DNA of 36,871 nt, from assembly GCF_007692535.1 (NCBI RefSeq), contig NZ_REBW01000061.1, forward strand, positions 1 to 36,871, written 5' to 3'. The notes under the pieces were generated by a model. The model did not search any database. It saw nothing but the letters and a program-made list of their open reading frames with translations, and was not told where the DNA came from. This document shows positions 25,791 to 33,664 of this stretch, piece by piece. The stretch's first letter is position 1. Each line of letters opens with the position of its first letter. Made by a program: the position numbers and the translations under genes. This DNA is from Thioalkalivibrio sp. (GTDB lineage: Bacteria; Pseudomonadota; Gammaproteobacteria; Ectothiorhodospirales; Ectothiorhodospiraceae).

Positions 25791-27322
25791 GCGCGTACAT
25801 GAACGCGCTGGTCGCGCTTCCTGTCATCCTCCCGTTACTTGCCGGGGCGCTGTCCCTGGCGTTCTGGCGTTCGAGCGCGGCGCAGAAACTGCTGGGTGTG
25901 TTCGGCACGTTGGCCCTGCTGGTGGTGTCGGTGCACCTGCTGTTCGAGACCTGGGAACACGACCACATCGTGATGCACATGGGGAGCTGGCATGCGCCGT
26001 TCGGCATCGTGCTGGTTTCCGACATGCTCGCCGCGATCATGGTGGTCCTGACCGGGATCATCGGCCTGGCGACCGCCGTGTACTCGCTGTCCGACATCGG
26101 CACCCGCCACGAGCGCTTCGGGTACTACCCGCTGTTCCACCTGTTGCTCGCGGGCGTGAACGGCGCCTTCCTGACCGGCGACATCTTCAACCTCTACGTG
26201 TGGTTCGAGGTGATGCTGGTCGCGTCCTTCGCGCTGCTGATCCTCGGCGGCGAACGGGCGCAGATGGAGGGCGCGATCAAGTACGTGACGCTGAACCTCG
26301 TCTCGTCGATGCTGTTCCTGACCGCGATCGGTCTGCTCTACGGCCTGACCGGCACGCTGAACATGGCCGACATCGCGGTGAGGCTGGCCGAGGTGGAAGA
26401 CACCGGCCTGGTGACCGTGATCGCGATGCTGTTCATGGTGTCCTTTGGCATCAAGGCGGCGGCGTTCCCGTTCTTCTTCTGGCTGCCGGCGTCGTATCAC
26501 ACGCCGAAGGTCGCGGTCTCGGCGCTGTTCGCGGGCATGCTGACCAAGGTGGGTGTGTACGCGCTGTACCGCGTGTTTACGCTGATCTTCAACCAGGACG
26601 TCGACTACACGCACGAGATCCTGCTCTGGATCGCGATGCTGACCATGCTGACCGGCGTGCTCGGCGCCGCGGCCCAGTTCGAGTTCCGGCGCATCCTGTC
26701 CTTCCACATCATCAGCCAGATCGGCTACATGATCCTGGGACTCGCGCTGTTCACGCCGCTCGCGATCGTGGGCGGGGTGTTCTACATCATGCACCACATC
26801 ATCGTGAAGGCGAATCTATTCCTGATCAGTGGCTTGACGTACCAATTGAAGGGATCGCACGAGCTAAGGGAGCTGGGCGGGCTGTACCGATCGCACCCGA
26901 TGCTCGCGGTGTTGTTCATGGTTCCCGCGCTGTCGCTGGCCGGCCTGCCGCCACTGTCCGGATTCTTCGCGAAGTTCATCATCATCCGCGCCGGCATCGA
27001 GGTCGAGGCGTGGCTGGCGGTGGCGGTGGCTTTGGTGGTCGGTCTACTGACACTGTATTCGATGGTGAAGATCTGGAACGAGGTGTTCTGGAAAGCGCAG
27101 CCCGCGGGCTTCGGGCAGACTCCCACGCCCGTCCGGCCCCTGTTCTGGATGTGGCCGCCGATCGTCGGCCTCGCGCTGATGACGGTAATGATCGGACTCT
27201 ACGGCCAGCCGATCTTCGAGATGGCAGAGTTGTCCGCCGAGCAGCTGCTTGACACCTCGCGGTACATCGAGGCGGTGCTCGGTGCGGACTACGTCGAGTC
27301 CCTGCAGGAGATGCGGCGATGA
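25787..27322 (+). CDS. mrpD: Mrp Na+/H+ antiporter subunit D
   Basis: A 511-aa NuoM/NuoN-like membrane subunit with about 14 helices. Conserved charged residues visible: Glu in [18 protein letters not shown], Lys in [20 protein letters not shown], and the [14 protein letters not shown] and [15 protein letters not shown] helices. These match proton-path residues of the antiporter-like subunits. ATG overlaps the mrpC stop and the stop overlaps the mrpE start. Confidence 0.97.
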   Translation: MSAYMNALVALPVILPLLAGALSLAFWRSSAAQKLLGVFGTLALLVVSVHLLFETWEHDHIVMHMGSWHAPFGIVLVSDMLAAIMVVLTGIIGLATAVYSLSDIGTRHERFGYYPLFHLLLAGVNGAFLTGDIFNLYVWFEVMLVASFALLILGGERAQMEGAIKYVTLNLVSSMLFLTAIGLLYGLTGTLNMADIAVRLAEVEDTGLVTVIAMLFMVSFGIKAAAFPFFFWLPASYHTPKVAVSALFAGMLTKVGVYALYRVFTLIFNQDVDYTHEILLWIAMLTMLTGVLGAAAQFEFRRILSFHIISQIGYMILGLALFTPLAIVGGVFYIMHHIIVKANLFLISGLTYQLKGSHELRELGGLYRSHPMLAVLFMVPALSLAGLPPLSGFFAKFIIIRAGIEVEAWLAVAVALVVGLLTLYSMVKIWNEVFWKAQPAGFGQTPTPVRPLFWMWPPIVGLALMTVMIGLYGQPIFEMAELSAEQLLDTSRYIEAVLGADYVESLQEMRR

Positions 27323-27792
27323 TCGCGCTGATCTGGAACATCGCGCTGGCGCTGATCTGGATGGCGCTTACCGGTTCCTTCACCGGTGCCAACCTGTTGC
27401 TCGGTTTCGTGCTGGGCTACGTCGTGCTCGCGCTCACGCTTGGGCGCAAGCCGGCATTCCGGAAATACCTGTTGAAGGTGCCGCAGTTCTTCGCGTTTCT
27501 CGGCTATTTCTTCTGGGAACTGCTGCTCTCGAACCTCAAGGTCGCCTACGATGTGCTGACACCCACGCATCACATGTCTCCCGGCGTGATCGCGATGCCG
27601 CTGGACGCCGAGACCGATGGCGAGATCACCATCGTGGCGAACCTGATTTCACTGACGCCCGGGACGCTGAGCCTGGACGTGTCGAGCGACAAGAAAGTGC
27701 TTTACATCCACGTGATGTATCTGGACGACCGCGATGCGGTGATCCGGAGCATCAAGGTCCTGGAGGCCCGTGCGCTCCAGGTGCTGCGCTGA
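27319..27792 (+). CDS. mrpE: Mrp Na+/H+ antiporter subunit E
   Basis: A 157-aa protein with two or three N-terminal membrane helices (LIWNIALALIWMALTGSF, NLLLGFVLGYVVLALTLG), the FFWELLLSNLKVAYDVLTP segment and a cytoplasmic domain containing LISLTPGTLSLDVS, diagnostic of MrpE. ATG overlaps mrpD (ATGA). Confidence 0.95.
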   Translation: MIALIWNIALALIWMALTGSFTGANLLLGFVLGYVVLALTLGRKPAFRKYLLKVPQFFAFLGYFFWELLLSNLKVAYDVLTPTHHMSPGVIAMPLDAETDGEITIVANLISLTPGTLSLDVSSDKKVLYIHVMYLDDRDAVIRSIKVLEARALQVLR

Positions 27793-27801
27793 GGGAACGG
27801 T

Positions 27802-28077
27802 ATGTTCGACTACGCGATCTTCGTCGCCTACGCGCTGCTCAGCCTGGCACTGGTGCTGAGTTTCGTGCGCCTCGTCCTGGGCCCATCGCTTCCCGACCGC
27901 GTGGTGGCGCTGGAGCTTCTCGCATCGCTGACCGTGGGCTTCATCGGTGTTGCGGTGGTGGCCACCGGCCGATCCGCTTTTCTGGACGTGGCGATGGTGC
28001 TGGCGCTGACCGCATTTCTCGCGGCGATCGCCTTCGCACGCTATCTCGAGAAGGGAGGACACCGCATTGATGATTGA
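27802..28077 (+). CDS. mrpF: Mrp Na+/H+ antiporter subunit F
   Basis: A 91-aa subunit with three helices and the conserved FVRLVLGPSLPDRVVALELL loop-helix of MrpF/MnhF, followed by FLDVAMVLALTAFLAAIAFARYLEKG. It starts 9 bp after the mrpE stop and overlaps mrpG. Confidence 0.94.
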   Translation: MFDYAIFVAYALLSLALVLSFVRLVLGPSLPDRVVALELLASLTVGFIGVAVVATGRSAFLDVAMVLALTAFLAAIAFARYLEKGGHRIDD

Positions 28078-28495
28078 GTTGCTGACCGCCGTGTTTCTGG
28101 TGGGCGGGGCCGGCTTCATGCTGATCGCCGCACTTGGGTTGCTGCGCATGCCGGATCTGCTCACCCGCATGCATGCGACGACCAAGGCGGGCGTGCTCGG
28201 TGCCGGTCTGATCATGGTGGGCGCCGCGATCTTCATCGGGCAGCTGACGGTGGTGGTCAAGGCCGTGGCCGTGATCGCGTTCCTCATCCTCACCGCTCCG
28301 GTGGCTGCGCACGCGATCGGCAGGGCGGGGTACTTCATGGGCGTGCCGCTGTGGTCACAGACGCATACCGATGAACTCGAGGGGCGCTACGATCCAGAGA
28401 CCCACATCCTCGCCTCGTCGTCGGAAAAGCCGTCCGGGAACGATGACCAGCCGCCGCGCAAGACCTCAGACAGCGACTCCAGTAGGCCGGGTTAG
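28070..28495 (+). CDS. mrpG: Mrp Na+/H+ antiporter subunit G
   Basis: Last mrp gene. The 141-aa product has three helices and the MrpG signature GLLRMPDLLTRMHATTKAGV. The Shine-Dalgarno AGGGAGG is 8 nt before an in-frame TTG (28067) and 11 nt before the ATG (28070); either may be used, and I chose ATG. The polar C-terminal tail (about residues 103-141, ending DSDSSRPG) reads into a dispersed repeat that supplies the last codons and the TAG stop, so the tail may be a recent 3' alteration. Confidence 0.92.
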   Translation: MIELLTAVFLVGGAGFMLIAALGLLRMPDLLTRMHATTKAGVLGAGLIMVGAAIFIGQLTVVVKAVAVIAFLILTAPVAAHAIGRAGYFMGVPLWSQTHTDELEGRYDPETHILASSSEKPSGNDDQPPRKTSDSDSSRPG

Positions 28496-28512
28496 CGCAG
28501 CGTAACCCGACA
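28482..28512. repeat. Dispersed TAGG(T/C)CGGGTTAGC dyad, copy 2 (overlaps mrpG end)
   Basis: GTAGGCCGGGTTAGCGCAGC ... GTAACCCGACA. The stop codon of mrpG (TAG, 28493-28495) lies within this repeat. Confidence 0.9.
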
Positions 28513-28533
28513 AGCCCCTCATCCCCCCACCGC

Positions 28534-28564
28534 GTAGGTCGGGTTAGCGCAGCGTAACCCGACA
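28534..28564. repeat. Dispersed TAGGTCGGGTTAGC dyad, copy 3
   Basis: GTAGGTCGGGTTAGCGCAGC ... GTAACCCGACA, 52 bp after copy 2 in the same orientation. It may act with copy 2 as a paired hairpin at the end of the mrp message. Confidence 0.9.
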
Positions 28565-28612
28565 GATCCCGCCCCTCCTGTTTCCCATTAGGCCCGTTCG
28601 GCCTGAATGGCG

Positions 28613-28771
28613 TCACCCGATCACCTCGCTCAAAAGCCACGACACCAGCAGCCCGCGGGAATCACCGCCATCCACAACATCCTCCTGCTCGAGGATCACG
28701 ATCACCTCCTCGACGTAACGCTGCAGGGTCCCCGGCGCATCTGCGCCAACGCCGCCCCGACCCGACGACAC
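28613..28771 (-). CDS. Possible small ORF or gene remnant (52 aa), not in the ORF track
   Basis: In the 440-bp mrpG-lpxD gap the minus strand stays open from about 28902 to a TGA at 28615-28613. From a GTG at 28771 it encodes 52 residues including TLQRYVEEVIVILEQEDVVD and GLLVSWLLSEVIG. The last 43 codons have high third-position GC (about 79%), as the neighbouring genes do, and the peptide looks like a natural acidic helix. There is no ATG and no strong ribosome site, so it may be the 3' remnant of a lost gene or a small protein with a non-ATG start. I do not recognise it. Confidence 0.35.
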   Translation of the reverse strand: MSSGRGGVGADAPGTLQRYVEEVIVILEQEDVVDGGDSRGLLVSWLLSEVIG

Positions 28772-28935
28772 AGGGTCCGCCAGGTCGATTGGTTTGTCCG
28801 CAGGGGCAGGGATACACTTTCCACCGGTGAGGATGGTCGTGGTTGCCCTCGAACGGCAGCCGTACGCCCGGCCGTCAAGCGCCGGACGGTGGTCGCAGCT
28901 TCATGATCAACAACAAACGGCACACAGGGGGCAAC

Positions 28936-29961
28936 GTGGAATTCAGCTTGGGTGATTTGGCCGAGAGACTGGGCGTCGAACTGAGTGGTGACCCCCGGCG
29001 TCCGATCCACGGGATCAGTGGCCTGGGCTCCAGCAAGCCCGGTACCATCAGCTTTCTGGCGCATTCCCGCTATCGTCACCATCTGCGCGGGACCCGTGCC
29101 GCTGCGGTCATCCTGACGCAGGAGGAACGTCAGCACTGTCCTGTCGATGCGCTGATCAGTGCCACCCCGTATCTCTGTTATGCCCGCCTCACCGCACTGT
29201 TTGCCCCGCGGTTTCCCGCCGCCGAGCCCATTCATCCAAGCGCCGTGGTCGATCCCGGCGCCAGCCTGGGCGCGGGGGTTCGGATCGGTGCCAATGCGGT
29301 GGTCGCCGACGGGGTGATACTGGGCGAGGGGGTTGAGATCGGCGCCGGGTCTGTGGTGTTGCAGGGCAGCCGTATCGGCGCCTCCAGCCGTCTGATGCCG
29401 AATGTCACCGTTTATCATGACTGCGTGATTGGTGAACGGGCCCTGATCCACAGTGGTGCGGTGATCGGCAGCGACGGCTTCGGGTTCGCCCCGGATGGCA
29501 AGGAGTGGGTCAAGATCCACCAGTTGGGCCGGGTGGTGATCGGCAATGACGTGGAGATCGGGGCCAACACCTGTGTCGACCGGGGCGCCATCGAAGATAC
29601 GCTGATCGGCGATGGTGCCAAGCTCGACAACCTGATCCAGTTGGCGCACAACGTAAAAGTGGGCGCCCGCACGGTGATGGCGGGCTGCGTGGGGATCGCC
29701 GGGAGCGTGGATATCGGCGAGGACTGTGCGCTGGGCGGTGGCGTCGGCGTTGCCGGCCACCTGAGTCTTCCTCCCGGTACCACGGTCATGGGGATGTCGC
29801 TGGTGAGCAGTTCGCCGCCCGAGCCGGGTGTCTATGCCGGAGGCCTGCCGGCCGCGAAGCGCGGGGAATGGCAGCGCAATGCGTTGCGCTTCCGTCAGCT
29901 CGATGGCATCGCGAAGCGTCTGAACAAGCTGGAAAAGGCGCTGGAAGAAGGGCGGACGTGA
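28936..29961 (+). CDS. lpxD: UDP-3-O-(3-hydroxyacyl)glucosamine N-acyltransferase
   Basis: Third step of lipid A synthesis: transfers the 3-hydroxyacyl chain from ACP to UDP-3-O-acylglucosamine. The N-terminal uridine-binding domain (EFSLGDLAERLGVELSGDP ... GTISFLAHSRY) is followed by a left-handed beta helix of hexapeptide repeats (VVDPGASLGAGVRIGANAVV onward). The catalytic His is residue 238 in LIQLAHNV, and a C-terminal helix follows. The GTG at 28936, after AGGGGGC, gives 341 aa, the same as E. coli LpxD; an ATG at 28903 is an alternative. It stands alone here, away from the usual skp-lpxD-fabZ-lpxA-lpxB cluster, so it may be a second copy. Confidence 0.92.
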   Translation: MEFSLGDLAERLGVELSGDPRRPIHGISGLGSSKPGTISFLAHSRYRHHLRGTRAAAVILTQEERQHCPVDALISATPYLCYARLTALFAPRFPAAEPIHPSAVVDPGASLGAGVRIGANAVVADGVILGEGVEIGAGSVVLQGSRIGASSRLMPNVTVYHDCVIGERALIHSGAVIGSDGFGFAPDGKEWVKIHQLGRVVIGNDVEIGANTCVDRGAIEDTLIGDGAKLDNLIQLAHNVKVGARTVMAGCVGIAGSVDIGEDCALGGGVGVAGHLSLPPGTTVMGMSLVSSSPPEPGVYAGGLPAAKRGEWQRNALRFRQLDGIAKRLNKLEKALEEGRT

Positions 29962-30120
29962 CCCGCGTGCCGAAGGCCGGCAGCTTCGGTTCGCGTTCTG
30001 GAATAGAAACTCCCGGACGAACCACTGGCGGAGGCAGGAAGCCGGACCGGACCCGCGGCTGGCGACGGGGGCGTGTACGGACGACGAGGCCGTTGGCAGT
30101 CAGGCCGCAGGGCCAACCCC

Positions 30121-30151
30121 TGTCGGGTTACGCTGCGCTAACCCGACCTAC
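30121..30151. repeat. Dispersed TAGGTCGGGTTAGC dyad, copy 4 (inverted)
   Basis: Reverse complement of the same repeat as at 28534, within the first 131-bp unit downstream of lpxD. Confidence 0.9.
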
Positions 30152-30251
30152 GCGACTGGCGGAGGCAGGAAGCCGGACCGGACCCGCGGCTGGCGACGGG
30201 GGCGTGTACGGACGACGAGGCCGTTGGCAGTCAGGCCGCAGGGCCAACCCC

Positions 30252-30282
30252 TGTCGGGTTACGCTGCGCTAACCCGACCTAC
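30252..30282. repeat. Dispersed TAGGTCGGGTTAGC dyad, copy 5 (inverted)
   Basis: Identical to copy 4, in the second 131-bp unit. Confidence 0.9.
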
Positions 30283-30309
30283 GCGACCACGTGGCCACAC
30301 CGCATCACC

Positions 30310-30344
30310 GTAGGTCGGGTTAGCCCGAAGGGCGTAACCCGACA
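30310..30344. repeat. Dispersed TAGGTCGGGTTAGC dyad, variant copy 6
   Basis: GTAGGTCGGGTTAGCCCGAA ... GGCGTAACCCGACAT. The central loop differs (CCGAAGGG instead of GCAGC), which is a compensated inner stem. It lies 12 bp beyond the stop of the minus-strand ABM-like gene and could cap its transcript. Confidence 0.85.
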
Positions 30345-30355
30345 TCACGCTTGGC

Positions 30356-30805
30356 TCAGGCCGCGTACCGGGCCTTGGCTTCGCGGGCCGCCTTAGCCTC
30401 GGCCTCGGAGTAGGCCTTGCCCGACCACAGCATTTCGTAGGCGATCTCCTCGTTGCCATTCTCGCAGAGGTCGAGCACCTCGCGGAACAGCGGCTGGAAG
30501 GTCTCGCTGCGGTGCGATGCCTCGTGTTCCTCGAACGACTTCCAGAAGGTGATGATCAGGGCCTCCTTGTCCTTCAAGGGGCTGTCCACGGGCTGGCCGA
30601 TGGTCGAGCCCTCGTTCGAAACGGCACCGGAATTCATGGCCACGAACCCGCCGACAAAGCCGGTGTCGGAGTGGTAGGTCTTCACGTTCTCGCAGAGCAT
30701 CGCGACGCGCTCCTGAAGATCGTCCACCGTGTATTCCGGCTTGATGATCACGCGATTGAGGGTCACGACACCATCGGGCGGGAAGTTGCTGATGAGCTGA
30801 CTCAT
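30356..30805 (-). CDS. ABM-like dimeric alpha-beta barrel protein
   Basis: A 149-aa soluble protein resembling antibiotic-biosynthesis-monooxygenase-type (ABM) domains: VVTLNRVIIKPEYTVDDLQE strand-helix opening, then LIITFWKSFEEHEASHRSE, in which W and HEASH correspond to the typical WxsxexHxxSH core, then FREVLDLCENGNEEIAYEML. The Cys residues (LCENVK, LCENGN) are notable. The C-terminus is Ala/Lys/Glu-rich. The track start (30835) is too long; the ATG at 30805 has a strong AAGGAGG. ABM-like proteins include heme-degrading and quinone monooxygenases; the role here is unknown. Strong own promoter and divergent from mazG. Confidence 0.72.
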   Translation of the reverse strand: MSQLISNFPPDGVVTLNRVIIKPEYTVDDLQERVAMLCENVKTYHSDTGFVGGFVAMNSGAVSNEGSTIGQPVDSPLKDKEALIITFWKSFEEHEASHRSETFQPLFREVLDLCENGNEEIAYEMLWSGKAYSEAEAKAAREAKARYAA

Positions 30806-30856
30806 GACTGCCTCCTTTTCGGCAACAAGCCCCATGCGGGGCGTTTCAGTACTTGA

Positions 30857-30893
30857 TTGACTGCTAATATAAATGACCTAGTAGAATAGTCAA
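30857..30893. promoter_or_regulatory. Overlapping divergent promoters of the ABM-like gene and mazG
   Basis: Minus strand: TTGACT (30893-30888), 16-bp spacer, TATATT (30871-30866), a near-consensus sigma70 promoter for the ABM-like gene. Plus strand: TTGACT (30857-30862), 19-bp spacer, TAGAAT (30882-30887), for mazG. The two -35 boxes are outermost, so both promoters occupy the same DNA and compete for polymerase. The region is strikingly AT-rich against the GC-rich background. Confidence 0.65.
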
Positions 30894-30932
30894 GAATTCC
30901 CCTGCGGCTTACGGACCATTACACTCTTCACC

Positions 30933-31751
30933 ATGGATATTCACGACTCCGATCCGCTGCGGCGCCTTCGCGCCATCATGGCGCGGCTGCGCGACCCGGA
31001 CGGCGGCTGCCCCTGGGATCGTGCGCAAACGCCCGGATCGATCGTCCCCTATACCCTGGAGGAGGCCTACGAGGTCGGCGAGGCCATCGCCAGCGCAGAG
31101 CCCGAAGCCATCCAGGGCGAGCTCGGAGACCTGCTCTTCCAGGTGGTTTTCCAGGCGCGTCTGGGCGAGGAGGCCGGGGATTTCGACTTCGACGACATCG
31201 CGCGCGCGATTGGCGACAAGCTGCTGCGCCGGCACCCGCACGTGTTCGGCGATGCCGAGTTCGCGCAGGACCACGAGCGGGAAGCGGCGTGGGAATCGGC
31301 CAAGGCCGACGAGCGCCGCGATCGCGACCGGCACAGCGCGCTGGATGACATCCCGCTGGCGATGCCGGCGCTGGCGCGTGCCCAGAAACTGCAGCGCCGG
31401 GCGCGGCGGGTCGGCTTCGACTGGGACGAAGCGGCTGCGGTCATCGACAAGATCCGCGAGGAGATCGGCGAGGTGCAGGCCGAGTTCGAGCAGGGTGCCG
31501 TGCCCGAACGCCTCACGGACGAGGTGGGTGACGTGCTGTTCACCGTGGTGAACTGGGCTCGGCACCTGGGCGTCGACGCAGAGACCGCGCTGCGCGGCAG
31601 CAACCGCAAGTTCGAACGCCGCTTTCGCGCAATGGAAACCCTGGCCGAAGCCGATGGTCCAGGGATGAACGATCTGAGCCTGGACGAACTCGAAGCCCTC
31701 TGGGCCGAGGCGAAGCGCTCGGAAGGAAAGGGTCCCCTGGACCACCTTTGA
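30933..31751 (+). CDS. mazG: Nucleoside triphosphate pyrophosphohydrolase MazG
   Basis: Hydrolyses (d)NTPs to monophosphate and pyrophosphate. The 272-aa protein has two MazG domains. The first has PWDRAQTPGSIVPYTLEEAY with EEAYEVGEAI and GELGDLLFQVVFQA (ExxE and ExxD motifs); the second has REEIGEVQAEFEQG and DEVGDVLFTVVNWARHL. The C-terminal helix LDELEALWAEAKRSE is normal. Its last codons slightly overlap the alternative TTG start of the next gene, so the two are likely co-transcribed. Confidence 0.95.
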   Translation: MDIHDSDPLRRLRAIMARLRDPDGGCPWDRAQTPGSIVPYTLEEAYEVGEAIASAEPEAIQGELGDLLFQVVFQARLGEEAGDFDFDDIARAIGDKLLRRHPHVFGDAEFAQDHEREAAWESAKADERRDRDRHSALDDIPLAMPALARAQKLQRRARRVGFDWDEAAAVIDKIREEIGEVQAEFEQGAVPERLTDEVGDVLFTVVNWARHLGVDAETALRGSNRKFERRFRAMETLAEADGPGMNDLSLDELEALWAEAKRSEGKGPLDHL

Positions 31752-31765
31752 CGCAAGGATTCCCC

Positions 31766-32491
31766 ATGTCGCACGTACTGGAAGTACCCGAGCACTTCAT
31801 GCCGGCCCGGATCGAGCGGATCGAGCAGGTTACGCCGTTGATCAAGGTCTTCACCCTCGCAGCAGATCCACTGCGCTTCCGCGCGCGGGCGGGCCAGTGG
31901 GTGGATCTTGCGATCCCCACCGCCGGCGAGCCCCTGGTCGGAGGGTATTCGGTGGTCTCCGCGCCCAGCGCCGACGGTCGCCTGCAGCTCGCGATCAAAT
32001 ATGCCGATCACCACGACGCCACGCATCACCTGCACACCGTGAGCCGGGTCGGCGATGAAGTCTTCGTTACCGCCGGCCAGGGCCCGTTCTATTTCGAGCA
32101 CGGGATGAGTCGGGAAGTGGTGCTGCTGGGCGCCGGTATCGGCGTCACGCCCTTGATGAGCATCCTGCGTTTCATCCACGCCGAGGCGCCCGACGTTCAC
32201 GTGCACCTCGTCTACAGCGTGGCATCGCGGCGCGAGGTGCTGTTCGCCGAGGAACTCGCCCAAATCTCCCGCTCGCCCAACATCGACGTGACGCTCACGG
32301 TGACCCGCGATGCCGAGGACTGGCTCGGACACACGGGCCGCATCAGTCATCCGCTGCTCGAGTCCCTGAACCTGTCTCGGGAGGCGCTGTACTACTTCTG
32401 CGGCTCGCGCGAATTCATCGAGGACATGACCGATCTGCTCGGCGAGTGGGGCATCCCGGAGCAACAACTCAAGTACGAGAAGTGGTGGTAG
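31766..32491 (+). CDS. FAD/NAD(P)-binding oxidoreductase (ferredoxin reductase-like)
   Basis: A 241-aa flavoprotein of the ferredoxin-NADP reductase superfamily with no iron-sulfur domain. FAD-binding beta barrel (about 1-100) with GQWVDLAIPTAGEP and GGYSVVSAPS, where RxYS is replaced by GGYS; NAD-binding domain with LLGAGIGVTPLMSILRFI and the C-terminal YYFCGSREFIEDM. The C-terminus ends in KYEKWW. The track uses a TTG at 31748; the ATG at 31766, 7 nt after AAGGA, is preferable. Electron partner unknown. It follows mazG directly. Confidence 0.88.
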   Translation: MSHVLEVPEHFMPARIERIEQVTPLIKVFTLAADPLRFRARAGQWVDLAIPTAGEPLVGGYSVVSAPSADGRLQLAIKYADHHDATHHLHTVSRVGDEVFVTAGQGPFYFEHGMSREVVLLGAGIGVTPLMSILRFIHAEAPDVHVHLVYSVASRREVLFAEELAQISRSPNIDVTLTVTRDAEDWLGHTGRISHPLLESLNLSREALYYFCGSREFIEDMTDLLGEWGIPEQQLKYEKWW

Positions 32492-32492
32492 C

Positions 32493-32506
32493 CCGAGGTG
32501 CCTCGG
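32493..32506. other. Small hairpin between convergent genes
   Basis: CCGAGGTGCCTCGG is a perfect dyad just after the reductase stop and before the nadC stop. No T-tract on either strand, so at most a weak bidirectional terminator. Confidence 0.3.
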
Positions 32507-32536
32507 AGCCTGCGATCCACGTAGGCGACCCAGGGC

Positions 32537-33418
32537 TCAGATGAGCCGTAGCGAGAAGTCGGTTGCGCGCAGATGCTTGGTGAGGCTGCCCATCGAGATG
32601 TAGTCCACGCCGGTGGCGGCGATGCTGGGCAGGGTCTGCTCGCTCACGTTCCCGGACGCCTCGGAGACGGCGCGCCCCCGGATCCTTTCCACGGCTTCGC
32701 GCAGCGGTTCCAGTTCGAAGTTGTCCAGCATCACGATGTCGGCGCCGGCGTCCAGCGCCTGACTGACCTCATCCAGGGTCTCGGTCTCCACCTCGATCCA
32801 GCGACCCTTGCCCATCGCGCGGGCCCGTTCCACCGCGACCTGGATGGAGCCGCAGGCCAGGATGTGGTTCTCCTTGATCAGCACCGCGTCCCAGAGCCCC
32901 ATCCGGTGGCTGTATCCGCCGCCGCAGCGCACCGCGTACTTCTGCGCGACGCGCAGACCGGGAAGCGTCTTGCGGGTGTCCAGAAGACGCGTGCGGCCCC
33001 CGGCGAGGAGCTTGACCAGCCGCGCGGTCTCGGTGGCCGTTCCCGACAGCGTCTGGAGCAGGTTCAGGGCGCAGCGTTCGGCAGAGAGGATGGCCCGGGC
33101 AGGCCCGCTGATCTCGGCGACGATACCGGGCGTCTCCACGGTCGTCGCCTCGTCGACCGTCCACAGCACGCGTACCCCCGGCGCGAGGGCCCGGAAACAG
33201 GCGTTGAACCATGCCTGCCCGCAGATCACCGCGGGTTCGCGCAGGTGCAGCTCCGCGCGGGCCTGCTGCTCCGCGGGAACGAGTGTCGCGGAGAGGTCTC
33301 CGGAGCCGAGGTCCTCCCGCAATACCGCCTGGACCAGTGTCTGGATCTCTCCGGGATCCGGCGGCTCGGCCGGTTCGGCGAAGGGATCGAGCAAACGGCC
33401 TGTGCGGGCCTGATTCAT
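32537..33418 (-). CDS. nadC: Nicotinate-nucleotide pyrophosphorylase (carboxylating)
   Basis: De novo NAD synthesis: quinolinate plus PRPP to nicotinate mononucleotide. The 293-aa product contains REDLGSGDLSATLVP, the active-site RTRLLDTRKTLPGLRVAQKY, the GGGYSHRMGLWDAVLIKENH segment, and ADIVMLDNFELEPL. The ATG at 33418 follows a GGGGGC ribosome site; the longer track start at 33469 is unlikely. No nadA or nadB is in view. Divergent from the ZIP gene; the 246-bp gap between them shows no clear promoter or Zur-like site. Confidence 0.96.
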   Translation of the reverse strand: MNQARTGRLLDPFAEPAEPPDPGEIQTLVQAVLREDLGSGDLSATLVPAEQQARAELHLREPAVICGQAWFNACFRALAPGVRVLWTVDEATTVETPGIVAEISGPARAILSAERCALNLLQTLSGTATETARLVKLLAGGRTRLLDTRKTLPGLRVAQKYAVRCGGGYSHRMGLWDAVLIKENHILACGSIQVAVERARAMGKGRWIEVETETLDEVSQALDAGADIVMLDNFELEPLREAVERIRGRAVSEASGNVSEQTLPSIAATGVDYISMGSLTKHLRATDFSLRLI

Positions 33419-33664
33419 CGCTGCCCCCGGTGACGGGCTGCGGACCGGCCGGATGCGTGGCCGCACCATATCCGGCTGGTTTTGCGGAGCGAAAATGTCT
33501 CGGTGCTGTTCACGGTTCCTTGTATAGCGGATTCGGCAGGTGGTGAGAAGCCCCGAACGATCGAAGATCGCGCCGGCCGCTTTGCCACAGGAGCGAGGGG
33601 CGCGCCGCCCGGTCCTGGCGCGTTACACTCCAACGCGTGATCCAGCGGTTGTGGAGGGCTTGCC

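Larger units (their letters stand above)
30024..30285. repeat. Exact 131-bp tandem duplication
   Basis: Positions 30024-30154 and 30155-30285 are identical by eye. Each unit carries one reverse-oriented copy of the GTCGGGTTACGCTGCGCTAA dyad (30121-30151 and 30252-30282). The unit has no convincing gene. The duplication is likely recent because there is no divergence. Confidence 0.95.

Noticed and set aside
28702-29760. 352-aa minus-strand ORF antisense to lpxD
   Set aside because: Mirrors the hexapeptide repeats of lpxD; no independent motif.
33419-33664. Zur box or clear promoter before the ZIP transporter
   Set aside because: Looked for a TATAAC-type dyad and a spaced -35/-10 pair; none convincing.
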